A stretch of 64,000 nucleotides of DNA from Croceicoccus bisphenolivorans (GTDB lineage: Bacteria; Pseudomonadota; Alphaproteobacteria; Sphingomonadales; Sphingomonadaceae): assembly GCF_001634625.1 (NCBI RefSeq), contig NZ_LRSE01000011.1, positions 1 through 64,000 on the forward strand. The letters run 5' to 3'. A model generated the notes under the pieces. That model was not told the DNA's origin. It ran no database searches and saw only the letters and a list, made by a program, of their open reading frames with translations. This document shows positions 50,153-58,842 of the stretch, in pieces. Position 1 is the first letter of the stretch, and every line of letters starts with the position of its first letter. A program made the translations under genes and the position numbers.

Positions 50153-50253
50153 ATCGCCTAGAATAAGAGCATCTTTTTTCAGTATTAGAAAGGTGCTTGC
50201 GCAAAACAACGCCTCCACAATTTTACCACGTATATCGGCGATGGATGTTGAAT

Positions 50254-51702
50254 TCACTCAATGCCGCCGTTCGCAGCCAGTTCGCTGGATTGCTGCCATC
50301 CTCCGCCCAGCGCTTTGAACAGATCCACCCTGGCTGACGACAGGCGCTGCAAGGAAGCCGAATACGCCGCTCGAGACTGAATTAGGTCGCTCTGGGCCAC
50401 CAGCACGTCGAGCAAGCCGACCGAACCGGCGCGGTAGCGGAGATCGGCGAACTCATATGCCTTGTTCGATCGCTCACGCGCCTCTTCCAGCGAAGCGAGG
50501 CGTTGCTGCTCGTTCGCCACATTGGTGAGCGCCTGCTCCACGTCCCGCAGAGCGGCGAGAACGCGCCCGTCAAAGCGTGCGAGTGCGGCCTCCTGCTCGG
50601 CCTCTGCCAGGCGTATTCTGGCCCGTGCGACTGAAAGATTGGGAAAGTTCCAGGAGATGAGCGGGCCCAGCGAGAAGGAAAACGAGTCCTCTCCCTCGAT
50701 GGCATTGCTACCGAAGAAATTGCCCGAGCCGCCCAAGCTGATCGTGGGGTAGAGATCGGCCATGGCTACGCCGATCCGCGCCGTGTCGGCCGCCAGTTCG
50801 CGCTCGGCCTGGCGAATGTCGGGCCGGCGACGCAGCAGGGCGGTGCCGTCGCCGATAGGCAGGGCGGCAACCAGCTCGGGCGGCACGGCGCATTTGCGCG
50901 CGGACCCGGGCACCTCGTCGGGCGTCGTACCAAGCAGCGCGGCGAGTTCGAACAGCGCCACCTGGCGCTGCGCCTGGAGAGCCGGGATGTCGGCGCGGGC
51001 GCTGGCCGCCGCCGCCCCGGCCCTCTCGACATCGAGCAGGCCTACCGAGCCAGCCCGTTCGAGCGCCTCGATCAGACGCAGGCTATCGAGGCTCGTCTGG
51101 TACGATTGGCGTGCCACATCGAGCGCGTAGGCATAAGCGCAGGCGTTGAGATAGCTGCGCGTCGTTTCGGCCGCGACCGTCACCCGCACCGAATCGCGAG
51201 CCGCTTCCACGGCCTGCGCGTCGGCGAGCGCGGCGCGGATGGTCTGCGTGACCCGGCCGAAGAGGTCGACCTCGTAGGAGACGCCCAGCGCGGCATTGGC
51301 GGACAGGTCCGCATCGCCCGGCGTGGCGCCACCGAAGCCCTGACCGGCGCCGCCCTGGACCGCATCTCCGTATGAGATTCCACCGCTCGTCGTGGTGGAC
51401 GGCAGCCGGCCTGCGCGCGCTTCCTGCAGGACCGCCATCGCCGCTTCCAGATTGGCGGCCGCGACCCGCAGGTCGGTATTGGCGGCCAGCGCGCGTTCGA
51501 CAAGCGCGTCGAGATCGGGATCTCCATAAAGCTGCCACCAATCGTCGGGCACCGGAACGGTGGGGTCGAACGCAACGGACCGCGTGGTGAAATCTTCCCC
51601 TTGCGCGATCGGAACGGAGGGAACCTCGTAATCGGGGCCCATGGTTGTGCAGGCGGCCAGAAGCAGCGGCATGGCGGCAGACAGAACGGCTTTGCTACGC
51701 AT
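50254..51702 (-). CDS. Outer-membrane efflux lipoprotein (NodT/OprM family)
   Basis: 482-residue TolC-like channel. Signal MRSKAVLSAAMPLLLAAC with lipobox LLAAC, then TTMGPDYEVPSVPI as in OprM/NodT, and two OEP repeats (around LVERALAANTDLRVAAANLE and RRRPDIRQAERELAADTARI). The start at 51702 has GGGAG upstream and overlaps the RND stop by eight bases; 23 extra codons are rejected. Last gene of the doxX-MFP-RND-OMF operon; corresponds to opmD. Confidence 0.9.
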   Translation of the reverse strand: MRSKAVLSAAMPLLLAACTTMGPDYEVPSVPIAQGEDFTTRSVAFDPTVPVPDDWWQLYGDPDLDALVERALAANTDLRVAAANLEAAMAVLQEARAGRLPSTTTSGGISYGDAVQGGAGQGFGGATPGDADLSANAALGVSYEVDLFGRVTQTIRAALADAQAVEAARDSVRVTVAAETTRSYLNACAYAYALDVARQSYQTSLDSLRLIEALERAGSVGLLDVERAGAAAASARADIPALQAQRQVALFELAALLGTTPDEVPGSARKCAVPPELVAALPIGDGTALLRRRPDIRQAERELAADTARIGVAMADLYPTISLGGSGNFFGSNAIEGEDSFSFSLGPLISWNFPNLSVARARIRLAEAEQEAALARFDGRVLAALRDVEQALTNVANEQQRLASLEEARERSNKAYEFADLRYRAGSVGLLDVLVAQSDLIQSRAAYSASLQRLSSARVDLFKALGGGWQQSSELAANGGIE

Positions 51703-54700
51703 GGGCGAGATCTCCCGCGGGCGCTTCGCCGGCCTCGGCACGCGGTGGCCTGGCGCGGTGATCGGCCGCAATCAGCGTGTAGAAGGTGGGCAGGACGAAC
51801 AGCGTGAACAATGTGCCCACCAGCAGCCCCATGACCACGACGATGCCGATGGCGAACCGGCTTGCCGCGCCCGCTCCCGCCGCGAAGAGCAGCGGGATAA
51901 GGCCCGATACCATCGCCGCGGTGGTCATCAGGATCGGGCGCATTCGGACGGCGGCGCTGTGGCGGATCGCGTCCGTGCGGCTCCAGCCTTCATGCTTCTG
52001 CATGTCGTTGGCGAAGGAGACCATCAGGATGCCGTGCTTCGAAATCAGCCCTATCAGCGTCACCAGCCCGATCTGCGTATAGATGTTGATCGTTGTGAAG
52101 CCGAGATAGAGCGGCACCAGCGCCCCGCAGATCGCCAGCGGCACCGTTACGAGGATCACCAGCGGATCGCGGAAGCTCTCGAACTGCACGGCCAGCACCA
52201 GGAAGATGACGACCAGCGCGAAGCCGAAGGCGATCATCAGCCTGTTGCCCTCGTTCACGTATTGCCGGCTGTTCGACAGCCAGTCGACCGTCATCCCCGG
52301 CGGCAAGGGCTGGCTCTGCAGGAACTCGACCGCCTGCCCCATGGTGACGCCCGGCGCGAGTACGGCCGAGAGCGTTGCCGAGTTCATCTGGTTGAATTGC
52401 GGCAACATGTTGGGCTGCGGGCGAACCTCGACATCGACCACGGTGGAGAGCGGCAACAGGTCGCCCGAAGCGCTCTCGACATAATACTGGCCGAGATCGG
52501 TGGGATCGATGCGCTGATCCTGCGGCACCTGAGTGATAACGTCGTACGACCTGTCGAACCAGTTGAACCGGTTGACGTAATTCTCGCCCACGAGCAGCGC
52601 CAGCGTGCTGGCGATCTCCGACATGGAAACGCCCAGCTCGCCGGCCATGTCCCTGTCGATGATGATATGCGCCTCGGAACTGTCGAAAGCGAGGTCGCTG
52701 TCGACGAAGGAGAACAGGCCGCTGCCCCAGGCCGCGCCCTCGAGGCCCTGTAGCGTCTCGTAGATCTGCGGGAAACCCTCGGGCGAGCGGATGACCATCT
52801 GCACCGGCAGCCCGCCGCTGCCCGCGGGCAGGGGGCTGTCCTGGAAGGCGGTGGCATACACCCCGGTCACCGAAGAGGCGGCACCGGCGAGTTCGGCCTG
52901 GATCTCGTCCGCGCCGCGCTCGCGTTCGGCCCAGTCGGTCAGCACGACGCCGCCGAACCCGCCCGTGGCGTTGTTGCTGCCGCCGACCGAGAAGAAGGTG
53001 TTCTCGAACTCGGGCAGGCTCTGCATGATCCGGTCCACCTGCGCGCTGAAGCGGCTGGTGTAATCAACGCTCGCATATTGCGGCGCCGTGGTCTGGACGA
53101 AGACGTATCCCATGTCTTCCTGCGGGGCGAGTTCGCGCTGCGACCCGGTGAACAGGACAACTATCGTCGCCAGCACGGTCACGCCCACCACCAGCACGGC
53201 GGCGCGCGCGGCCAGGGTGCGGTCGAGCGCCTTGACGTAGCGCGCGGTGAGGGCGTTCATGGTGCGCTCCACGCCCTTCGACAGCCGGCCCTCGCCGATC
53301 TTCGAATGCAGCAGCTTGCCGCTCATCATCGGCGACAGCGTGAGCGCCACCACGCCGGAGACGATCACCGAGCCGGCCAGCGTGAAGGCGAATTCCTGGA
53401 ACAGCGCCCCGGTCAGGCCGCCCATCAGGCCGATCGGCGCATAGACCGCGGCGAGCGTAATGGTCATGGCGATGACCGGCCCGATGATCTCGCGCGCGCC
53501 GATCAGCGCCGCCTCGAACGGGCTCTTGCCCTCCTCGATATGCCGATGGATGTTCTCGACCACCACAATCGCGTCGTCCACCACCAGACCGATGGCGAGC
53601 ACCATGGCCAGCAGCGTGAGCAGGTTGATCGAGAAGCCGAACATATACATCAGCGCCGCCGTGCCCAGCAGCGAGAGCGGGATGGTGACGATCGGGATGA
53701 TCACCGCGCGCAAGCTGCCCAGGAACAGGAAGATGACGACGATGACGATGATCACCGCCTCGAGCAGCGTGTGCTCGACCTCCTCGATCGAGGCCTCGAC
53801 GAACTGGGCGCGGTCGAAGACGCTGATCACTTCCACGCCGGCCGGCGCGGATTCGCGGATTTCGGGCAGCAGGTCCTTGACCGCCTCGACGATCTCCAGC
53901 GGATTGCCGTCGGGCGTGGGCGAGATCGCCAGCGAAACCGCCCTGGTGCCCGAAGAAAGCGCCATGGCATCGTAATTCTGCCCGCCGAGTTCCACGGTCG
54001 CCACGTCCGCGAGCCTGACCACGCCGGCATCGCCTTCCTTCAGCACCATGCGGCGGAAGGAGTCGACGTCGCGCAGATCGGTGCCCGCCGTGATGTTGAC
54101 CGCGGTGCTGGCGCCGCGCAATTGCCCGGGCGAGGCCTGCACGTTGTTCGCGCGCAGGGCCGCGGCCACGTCGTCGGCGGTCAGGCCCCTGGCGGTCAGC
54201 CTGTTCGGATCGAGCCAGATGCGCATGGCCGGGGATGCCGCGCCCTCGATCTGCGCCGAAGCCACGCCGGGAACCGAGGTGATCAGCGGCTGCGCGATGC
54301 GGGTGGCGAAATCCACCAACTGCGGCGGCGGCAGCGTGTCGCTGGTAAAGTGGATGTACTGAATGGCCGAGGCGCCATCGGTGATCTTGGTGATCACCGG
54401 ATCGGTCACGCCCTCCGGAAGCCGGTACTGGACCTGTTGGACCTTGGACAGGATCTCGGTCATCGAGCGGTCGGCATCGGCATTGAGCACCAGCTTCGCC
54501 GAAATGCGGCTCTGACCCTGCAGCGATGTGGAGGTGATGTATTCGATACCGCTCGCGGTGGCGATCGCCTGCGAGATGGGCGTCGTCACGAAGCCCTGCA
54601 TCACGTCCTGCGTGGCGCCTGGAAACGAGGTGTTGATGGTGATCGTCGCGCTTTCCATCTGCGGATATTGCCGGATCGGCAGGACGAACACCGCGCTCAG

Positions 54701-54778
54701 GCCCACGAGCAGGATCATGAGGCTGACGACGATCGCCAGGATCGGGCTGCGGATGAAACGGTCGGTAAAGCGCATCAC
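51695..54778 (-). CDS. RND multidrug efflux permease (MexI-like)
   Basis: 1027-residue proton-driven inner-membrane pump. FIRSPILAIVVSLMILLVGL is helix 1; VLPIRQYPQMESATITINTSFPG, GLVVDDAIVVVENIHRHIEEG (helix 4 with the proton-relay Asp pair), MTITLAAVYAPIGLMGGLTG and the late helix block LVTLIGLISKHGILMVSFAN are all standard HAE-1 landmarks. Length is normal and no residue of the relay seems lost. Overlaps the adaptor gene by four bases and the channel gene by eight. Substrate unknown; the operon layout suggests redox-cycling compounds. Confidence 0.92.
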   Translation of the reverse strand: MMRFTDRFIRSPILAIVVSLMILLVGLSAVFVLPIRQYPQMESATITINTSFPGATQDVMQGFVTTPISQAIATASGIEYITSTSLQGQSRISAKLVLNADADRSMTEILSKVQQVQYRLPEGVTDPVITKITDGASAIQYIHFTSDTLPPPQLVDFATRIAQPLITSVPGVASAQIEGAASPAMRIWLDPNRLTARGLTADDVAAALRANNVQASPGQLRGASTAVNITAGTDLRDVDSFRRMVLKEGDAGVVRLADVATVELGGQNYDAMALSSGTRAVSLAISPTPDGNPLEIVEAVKDLLPEIRESAPAGVEVISVFDRAQFVEASIEEVEHTLLEAVIIVIVVIFLFLGSLRAVIIPIVTIPLSLLGTAALMYMFGFSINLLTLLAMVLAIGLVVDDAIVVVENIHRHIEEGKSPFEAALIGAREIIGPVIAMTITLAAVYAPIGLMGGLTGALFQEFAFTLAGSVIVSGVVALTLSPMMSGKLLHSKIGEGRLSKGVERTMNALTARYVKALDRTLAARAAVLVVGVTVLATIVVLFTGSQRELAPQEDMGYVFVQTTAPQYASVDYTSRFSAQVDRIMQSLPEFENTFFSVGGSNNATGGFGGVVLTDWAERERGADEIQAELAGAASSVTGVYATAFQDSPLPAGSGGLPVQMVIRSPEGFPQIYETLQGLEGAAWGSGLFSFVDSDLAFDSSEAHIIIDRDMAGELGVSMSEIASTLALLVGENYVNRFNWFDRSYDVITQVPQDQRIDPTDLGQYYVESASGDLLPLSTVVDVEVRPQPNMLPQFNQMNSATLSAVLAPGVTMGQAVEFLQSQPLPPGMTVDWLSNSRQYVNEGNRLMIAFGFALVVIFLVLAVQFESFRDPLVILVTVPLAICGALVPLYLGFTTINIYTQIGLVTLIGLISKHGILMVSFANDMQKHEGWSRTDAIRHSAAVRMRPILMTTAAMVSGLIPLLFAAGAGAASRFAIGIVVVMGLLVGTLFTLFVLPTFYTLIAADHRARPPRAEAGEAPAGDLAHA

Positions 54779-55935
54779 AGGGTCTCCGGCTGAGCGAGTT
54801 CAGCCACTTGCACCGGCGCCCCCGGCTGCACGCGGAGCTGGCCTTCGGTAATGATGACGTCGCCTGCCGCGATGCCGCTCTCAACGATCGTGAATTCGCC
54901 GATCCGCCGCCCTGTCTGCACCGGCACGATCTCGGCCTGACCCTGTTGGTGCGCATCCTCTCCGCGGATAACGATCACGCTGTTCCCCTGCGCCGAGGTC
55001 TGGATCGCGGTGGCGGGCACGACGATGGCGCCCTCCTGCGGCGGCAGGACGAGCGAGGCCGTCACATACATTCCGGGACGCAGCGCATGATCGGGGTTGG
55101 AAAGCCGCGCCTGCACGCGGACATTGCGCGTGTCCTCGTCGACCTGCGGCTCGATCGAGCTGACGCGGGCGGTGAAACTCGTGTCGGGATAAGCGTCGGT
55201 TTCGACGCGCACTGTGCGGCCGGGCTCGAGCAGGCGCAAATCCTGCTGCGGGACGGTGAAATCGACATACAGCGTGCCCAAAGCGGTCAGCGTCGCGATC
55301 GGCTCGCCGGCATTCAGATATTGCCCCGGATCGACCTGCCTGATTCCGAGCCTGCCGGCGAAGGGCGCGCGGACCTGCAACTGGCGGATGCGCGCCTCAA
55401 GCTGTGCAATCTCCGCCTCGGCCTGCTGCAATTGCGACCGCCGCTCCTCAAGCAGTTCGCGCGGCTCGGCTCCGGTGGGAGCGAGTTCCTCTGAACGCTG
55501 GACCTGCAGTCGGGCGAAGTCCGCCCGCGCCCGAGCCGCCTCGAGATCGGCGCGCAAGGGCGCATCGTAAAGCTGCACCAGCAGCTCTCCTTCGCTGACA
55601 TACTCGCCTGCATCGAAGCGGATTGCGGAAACGCGACCGGAGACTTCGGGAGCTAGCATGACTTCGCGCACGGCGCTCAGGCTGCCGACGGCTTCGAGCG
55701 AAACGGGGGCGTCTCGCGGTTCGACGATCATCGCCGCCACCTGCGTCGCCTGCGGAGGCGGAGCCTCTGCCGAGCCTGTGCGCGAGGCGCGCCATGCGAA
55801 CAGCCCGGCCAGGATGATCGCCAGGATCAGGACCGTCAGGATCAGCGTGCGCCGGGACGTGGACTTGTCTTGCTCTTCTTCGTCCCAGTCCTTGAAGGTC
55901 GCGTCCGGGTCGTTCGTGGTGTTCATATCGTTCAC
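54775..55935 (-). CDS. RND periplasmic adaptor (MexH-like)
   Basis: 386 residues: cytoplasmic acidic N-terminus, one membrane helix (LILTVLILAIILAGLFAW, about 30-48), lipoyl halves around VSGRVSAIRFDAGEYVSEGE and RAPFAGRLGIRQVDPGQYLN, a coiled-coil hairpin (DLEAARARADFARLQV, LQQAEAEIAQLEARIRQLQ) and beta-barrel. The start is GTG 55935, with AAGGA eight bases upstream, overlapping the doxX stop (GTGA). Confidence 0.9.
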   Translation of the reverse strand: MNDMNTTNDPDATFKDWDEEEQDKSTSRRTLILTVLILAIILAGLFAWRASRTGSAEAPPPQATQVAAMIVEPRDAPVSLEAVGSLSAVREVMLAPEVSGRVSAIRFDAGEYVSEGELLVQLYDAPLRADLEAARARADFARLQVQRSEELAPTGAEPRELLEERRSQLQQAEAEIAQLEARIRQLQVRAPFAGRLGIRQVDPGQYLNAGEPIATLTALGTLYVDFTVPQQDLRLLEPGRTVRVETDAYPDTSFTARVSSIEPQVDEDTRNVRVQARLSNPDHALRPGMYVTASLVLPPQEGAIVVPATAIQTSAQGNSVIVIRGEDAHQQGQAEIVPVQTGRRIGEFTIVESGIAAGDVIITEGQLRVQPGAPVQVAELAQPETL

Positions 55936-56303
55936 TGGCTGTATTCCTTCAGGCGAACCGGCTGGGCGCGGCGCGAAAGAGCGACGACGCCGGCAAGCGC
56001 CGCCAGCACTGCGAGCGGGGCAAGAGCGTGCAGAAGTTCGCTGTGAAAAAGCAGGGTCGCGAGCGCGCCGAGCATCACAAGTGTGCCGATGCCGACACCC
56101 GCCATTCGGGTGCGCGAGGAAACCAGCAAGCCCGCGGTGACGAGTTCAAGCGAGCCGGTGACGGTGGGAAACCAGCCGGGATACCCCCAACGCACATAAT
56201 CCGCCGAAATCTCGGCGGACGGAACGAGATTCACGAACCCTCCGAGCAGAAAGAAGAGAGCAAGTGCTAGGGCGAGAAGGCGTGGCCAAGCGATCCTCCT
56301 CAT
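55932..56303 (-). CDS. DoxX-like membrane protein (MexG-like)
   Basis: 123 residues with four membrane helices (LLALALALFFLLGGFVNLVP, SLELVTAGLLV, GIGTLVMLGALATLLF, LAPLAVLAALAGVVALS). DoxX-like proteins open the mexGHI-opmD operon of Pseudomonas, where MexG binds a phenazine/quinolone ligand. AAGGAGG seven bases before ATG 56303 settles the start; the frame to 56417 is not used. First gene of the efflux operon and closest to the SoxR site. Confidence 0.85.
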   Translation of the reverse strand: MRRIAWPRLLALALALFFLLGGFVNLVPSAEISADYVRWGYPGWFPTVTGSLELVTAGLLVSSRTRMAGVGIGTLVMLGALATLLFHSELLHALAPLAVLAALAGVVALSRRAQPVRLKEYSQ

Positions 56304-56423
56304 GCCCAACCTCCTTCCTGTCGAACCGGGTCGGAGAAAAGGCGCATCCGGGAAGCCCGGACCTGATGGCAATACGAGAACATGTCGGCTCCTGCTGGCT
56401 GATCGCCCTGAAGGCACGCCTGG

Positions 56424-56452
56424 TTGAAAGTGTCCGACAGGGCTACTACAAC
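56424..56452 (+). promoter_or_regulatory. Candidate soxR promoter
   Basis: TTGAAA (56424-56429), 17-base spacer, TACAAC (56447-56452). The -10 abuts the SoxR dyad, so SoxR could autoregulate. Confidence 0.45.
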
Positions 56453-56473
56453 CTCAACCATAGTTAAGGTCAA
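56443..56473 (-). promoter_or_regulatory. SoxR operator in a 19-bp-spacer promoter for the efflux operon
   Basis: On the reverse strand TTGACC (56468-56473) and TAGTAG (56443-56448) are 19 bases apart, the over-long spacing typical of MerR/SoxR-activated promoters. Inside lies the dyad ACCTTAACTATGGTTGAGGT (56451-56470), whose halves match at 8 of 10 positions and resemble the known SoxR box. It directs the doxX-MFP-RND-OMF operon. Confidence 0.72.
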
Positions 56474-56483
56474 GAGGTATTTT

Positions 56484-56930
56484 GTGGCGATTACCAGCGA
56501 ACAGGTTCTTACGGTGGGCGAGGTGGCTCGAAGAAGCGGCGTGCCCGTGTCGACGATCCACTTTTACGAGCGAAAGGGGCTGGTTGCAGGCTGGCGGACC
56601 TCCGGCAACCAGCGTCGCTATCACCGCCGAATTCTTCGCCGGATAGCTATCATCAGGATTGCGCAGCGCGCGGGCATTCCGCTTGCCACGGTGAAAAAGC
56701 ATCTCGACAAGAGAGCTACGGAGCCGATCACCGCAGCACAATGGCGGGAGCTGAGCGAAGCCTGGAGTGCCGAACTGAACGAGCGCATCGATAGCCTTGT
56801 CCAGCTGCGCGACCAGTTGGAAGGCTGCATTGGCTGCGGCTGCCTTTCGCTGGCAGAATGCCCCCTGCGCAATCCCGAAGATGAACTCGCACGACAGGGG
56901 TCGGGTGCGCATCTGCTTGTTTCCGAGTAA
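56484..56930 (+). CDS. soxR: Redox-sensing transcriptional regulator SoxR
   Basis: 148-residue MerR-family regulator. The DNA-binding domain reads LTVGEVARRSGVPVSTIHFYE; a dimer helix follows; the [2Fe-2S] cluster ligands are Cys 115, 118, 120 and 126 in CIGCGCLSLAECP, the exact SoxR spacing. It would be activated by redox-cycling agents (phenazines, quinones). The start is GTG 56484 after AGAGG; the longer frame covers the operator. Divergent from the efflux operon it is expected to activate. Confidence 0.95.
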   Translation: MAITSEQVLTVGEVARRSGVPVSTIHFYERKGLVAGWRTSGNQRRYHRRILRRIAIIRIAQRAGIPLATVKKHLDKRATEPITAAQWRELSEAWSAELNERIDSLVQLRDQLEGCIGCGCLSLAECPLRNPEDELARQGSGAHLLVSE

Positions 56931-57169
56931 GTGCGCCGAATCATCGCGAGCCTTGCCCCGCTCCAACGCTGGCGAAGGCGAAGGATGCACCGCTGGCCAA
57001 GCGCTGTTTCGGCGACAGACCTGTCGCTATGGCTGACGGGCGCTTGGCGCCAGACGAGCGTTGATCAGTCCAATTCAAAGAAGAAGAATCGCGCACCTTG
57101 GAAAGGCAGCTATCGGCGAACATCATTGCGGGATGAGCGACGGGAATAAGGGAGCATAGCGGCCATCAC
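56931..57169. other. Right edge of the cargo, no gene seen
   Basis: Together with the following leader this is a 310-base gap between soxR and ardC. A 72-codon open frame starts at the soxR stop but shows no family features. This is where the cargo must rejoin the plasmid-type block. Confidence 0.4.
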
Positions 57170-57240
57170 AAAGCGAGAGAGGAGGGAGCTTTGATCTTCC
57201 TGAGCCGGGCATGTCCGTCCCGGCGATCAGGAGACCTCCC
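57170..57240 (+). promoter_or_regulatory. Leader C before ardC
   Basis: GAGAGAGGAGGGAGCTTTG, then TCTTCCTGAGCC, a GCCGGG/CCCGGC hairpin, and GCGATCAGGAGACCTCCC before the ATG. Block order matches leaders A and B; its last 20 bases nearly match leader D. Confidence 0.55.
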
Positions 57241-58170
57241 ATGACCAGATCCCGCCGCACTGTTTCGACGTCGCCCGCTCAGCGCATCACTGCCGCCATT
57301 ATCGAAAAGCTTGAGCAAGGCACCAAGCCATGGGTCAAACCGTGGCGCGGTGTGCCGGTTTCGCGGCCCTTGCGCGCCTGCGGAACGCCCTATCGCGGCA
57401 TGAACACCTTCTGGCTGTGGATGGTGGCCGATGGCTGCGGCTACGCCTCGCCTTACTGGATGACCTACCGCCAGTGCCAGAAACTCGGCGGACAGGTCCG
57501 CAAGGGCGAGAAATCGACCATCGCGATCTTCTACAAGAGCTACACCAAGGAGGTCGAGAACGCCGAGGGCGAAGCGGACACCGAGAACCGGCGCGTGCTC
57601 AAGGCCTATGCCGTGTTCAATGCCGATCAATGCGACGGTCTCCCTGCATTCTATCATCCAACGCCGCTGGTTGCTGCGCTTGAGCCCGAAGGACGCGAAG
57701 ACCGGCTCGATGCCTTCTTTGCCCATGTTGGCGCAGACCTGCGCCACCATGGCGCGCAAGCCTATTACGAGCCGCTGCGCGACCGGGTCACCATGCCACC
57801 AGCCGAACTCTTCGAAGCCTACGACCACTACTACGCGACACTCGCACACGAGTTGTCGCACTGGACGGGTCATTCTTCGCGGCTCGACCGCGACCTCAAG
57901 AACCGCTTCGGCAGCGACGCCTATGCTGCCGAAGAACTGATCGCCGAACTGTCCTCCGCCATCCTAGGCGCTGAACTGGGTCTTCCGGTCACCCACCTCG
58001 ACCATCACGCCAGTTACATCGCGTCCTGGCTCAAGATCCTCAAATCGGACGAGCGCGCGATCCTCACTGCTGCGGCCAAGGCCGAGGAAGCGGCCAGCCT
58101 GCTCCTCGAACTGGGTGGTCACCAATCCAGCGAAAGCGAGCCCGACATTGATCTCGCTGATGCAGCCTGA
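57241..58170 (+). CDS. ArdC-family antirestriction protein/zincin
   Basis: 309 residues. The N-terminal ArdC domain (about 8-130: ITAAIIEKLEQGTKPWVKPW, PYRGMNTFWLW, YRQCQKLGGQVRKGEKST) binds single-stranded DNA in the founding protein; the C-terminal metallopeptidase-like domain has the zinc motif HELSH in ATLAHELSHWTGH and downstream AAEELIAELSSAIL with the third-ligand Glu. ArdC of pSa protects transferred DNA from restriction. GGAG precedes ATG 57241. Followed 11 bases later by an orphan gene. Confidence 0.9.
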   Translation: MTRSRRTVSTSPAQRITAAIIEKLEQGTKPWVKPWRGVPVSRPLRACGTPYRGMNTFWLWMVADGCGYASPYWMTYRQCQKLGGQVRKGEKSTIAIFYKSYTKEVENAEGEADTENRRVLKAYAVFNADQCDGLPAFYHPTPLVAALEPEGREDRLDAFFAHVGADLRHHGAQAYYEPLRDRVTMPPAELFEAYDHYYATLAHELSHWTGHSSRLDRDLKNRFGSDAYAAEELIAELSSAILGAELGLPVTHLDHHASYIASWLKILKSDERAILTAAAKAEEAASLLLELGGHQSSESEPDIDLADAA

Positions 58171-58181
58171 GGAGCGATGAG

Positions 58182-58622
58182 ATGGGACGTTCCGTCAGCT
58201 ATCCAACCGGCTCCGTGGTTGCCTTTCGCCTGCTTGATGACGGCGAAGGCGACGATGTCGACTGGATCTACGAGTGCCTCGTCGACGAGGTCATCGATAC
58301 CACGAAGGCGACCTTTCCTTCTTTCGAGCGCTTCGATGGATGGCGCGGTCGCGAGGACCGTATCCTCCTGCGCAACGCCTTCGCCGATTGCGGCATATCG
58401 ACCTATTGTGGGCTCGCCGCGATCTGGCTCGCCGAGCGCGACGATGCCCGGTACTGGGAGGCCGATTTCTACAACCCTCGAACGGCGAGGGCACGGCACT
58501 GGCTTGGCCAGGTGTCGGGAAAGTTCATCGGCCTGTTTGGTGAGTTGCGCCTGGTCGGGCGGTTCTCGAATGGCGAAGCGATCTTCGAGCGCTCCCGATC
58601 CGCCTGCGACACCGGGCCCTGA
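58182..58622 (+). CDS. Conserved plasmid-type hypothetical protein
   Basis: 146 residues: starts MGRSVSYPTGSVVAFRLLDD, has a central NAFADCGISTYCGLAAIWLA and ends GKFIGLFGELRLVGRFSNGE. Acidic and without signal or membrane segment, so cytoplasmic. GGAG eight bases before the ATG supports it. I do not recognise a defined family; its place directly after ardC and before the DUF2493 gene suggests a shared transcript and role in the element's entry functions. Confidence 0.75.
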   Translation: MGRSVSYPTGSVVAFRLLDDGEGDDVDWIYECLVDEVIDTTKATFPSFERFDGWRGREDRILLRNAFADCGISTYCGLAAIWLAERDDARYWEADFYNPRTARARHWLGQVSGKFIGLFGELRLVGRFSNGEAIFERSRSACDTGP

Positions 58623-58842
58623 TCCTGCCTCATCCCTGACCGCCGGGAGAGGCCCTTGGGCCGGTCGGGGCGTGCCGCAACCTGCGGCCCGTCGGCCCGT
58701 GTTACCCGCACCAGCCTTAGGGCCGTAGGTTTCCCGCTACGCGGTGCGTCACGCCCCTTGTCCCGGCCCTGATCGGGCTCCGGCGGACAGGGCCGAGGCA
58801 ATGGTGCCTCCTCTCCTTGTCCCCGCGATCAGGAGACACCCC
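58623..58842 (+). promoter_or_regulatory. Leader D, GC-rich region before the DUF2493 gene
   Basis: 220 bases with several GC palindromes and ending GCGATCAGGAGACACCCC before the ATG, nearly the same as the end of leader C. The upstream purine blocks of leaders A-C are not clear here. Confidence 0.4.

Noticed and set aside
53078-54793. 571-codon forward frame opposite the RND pump
   Set aside because: Composition-driven shadow with His/Arg/Asp-rich nonsense; the pump is intact on the other strand.
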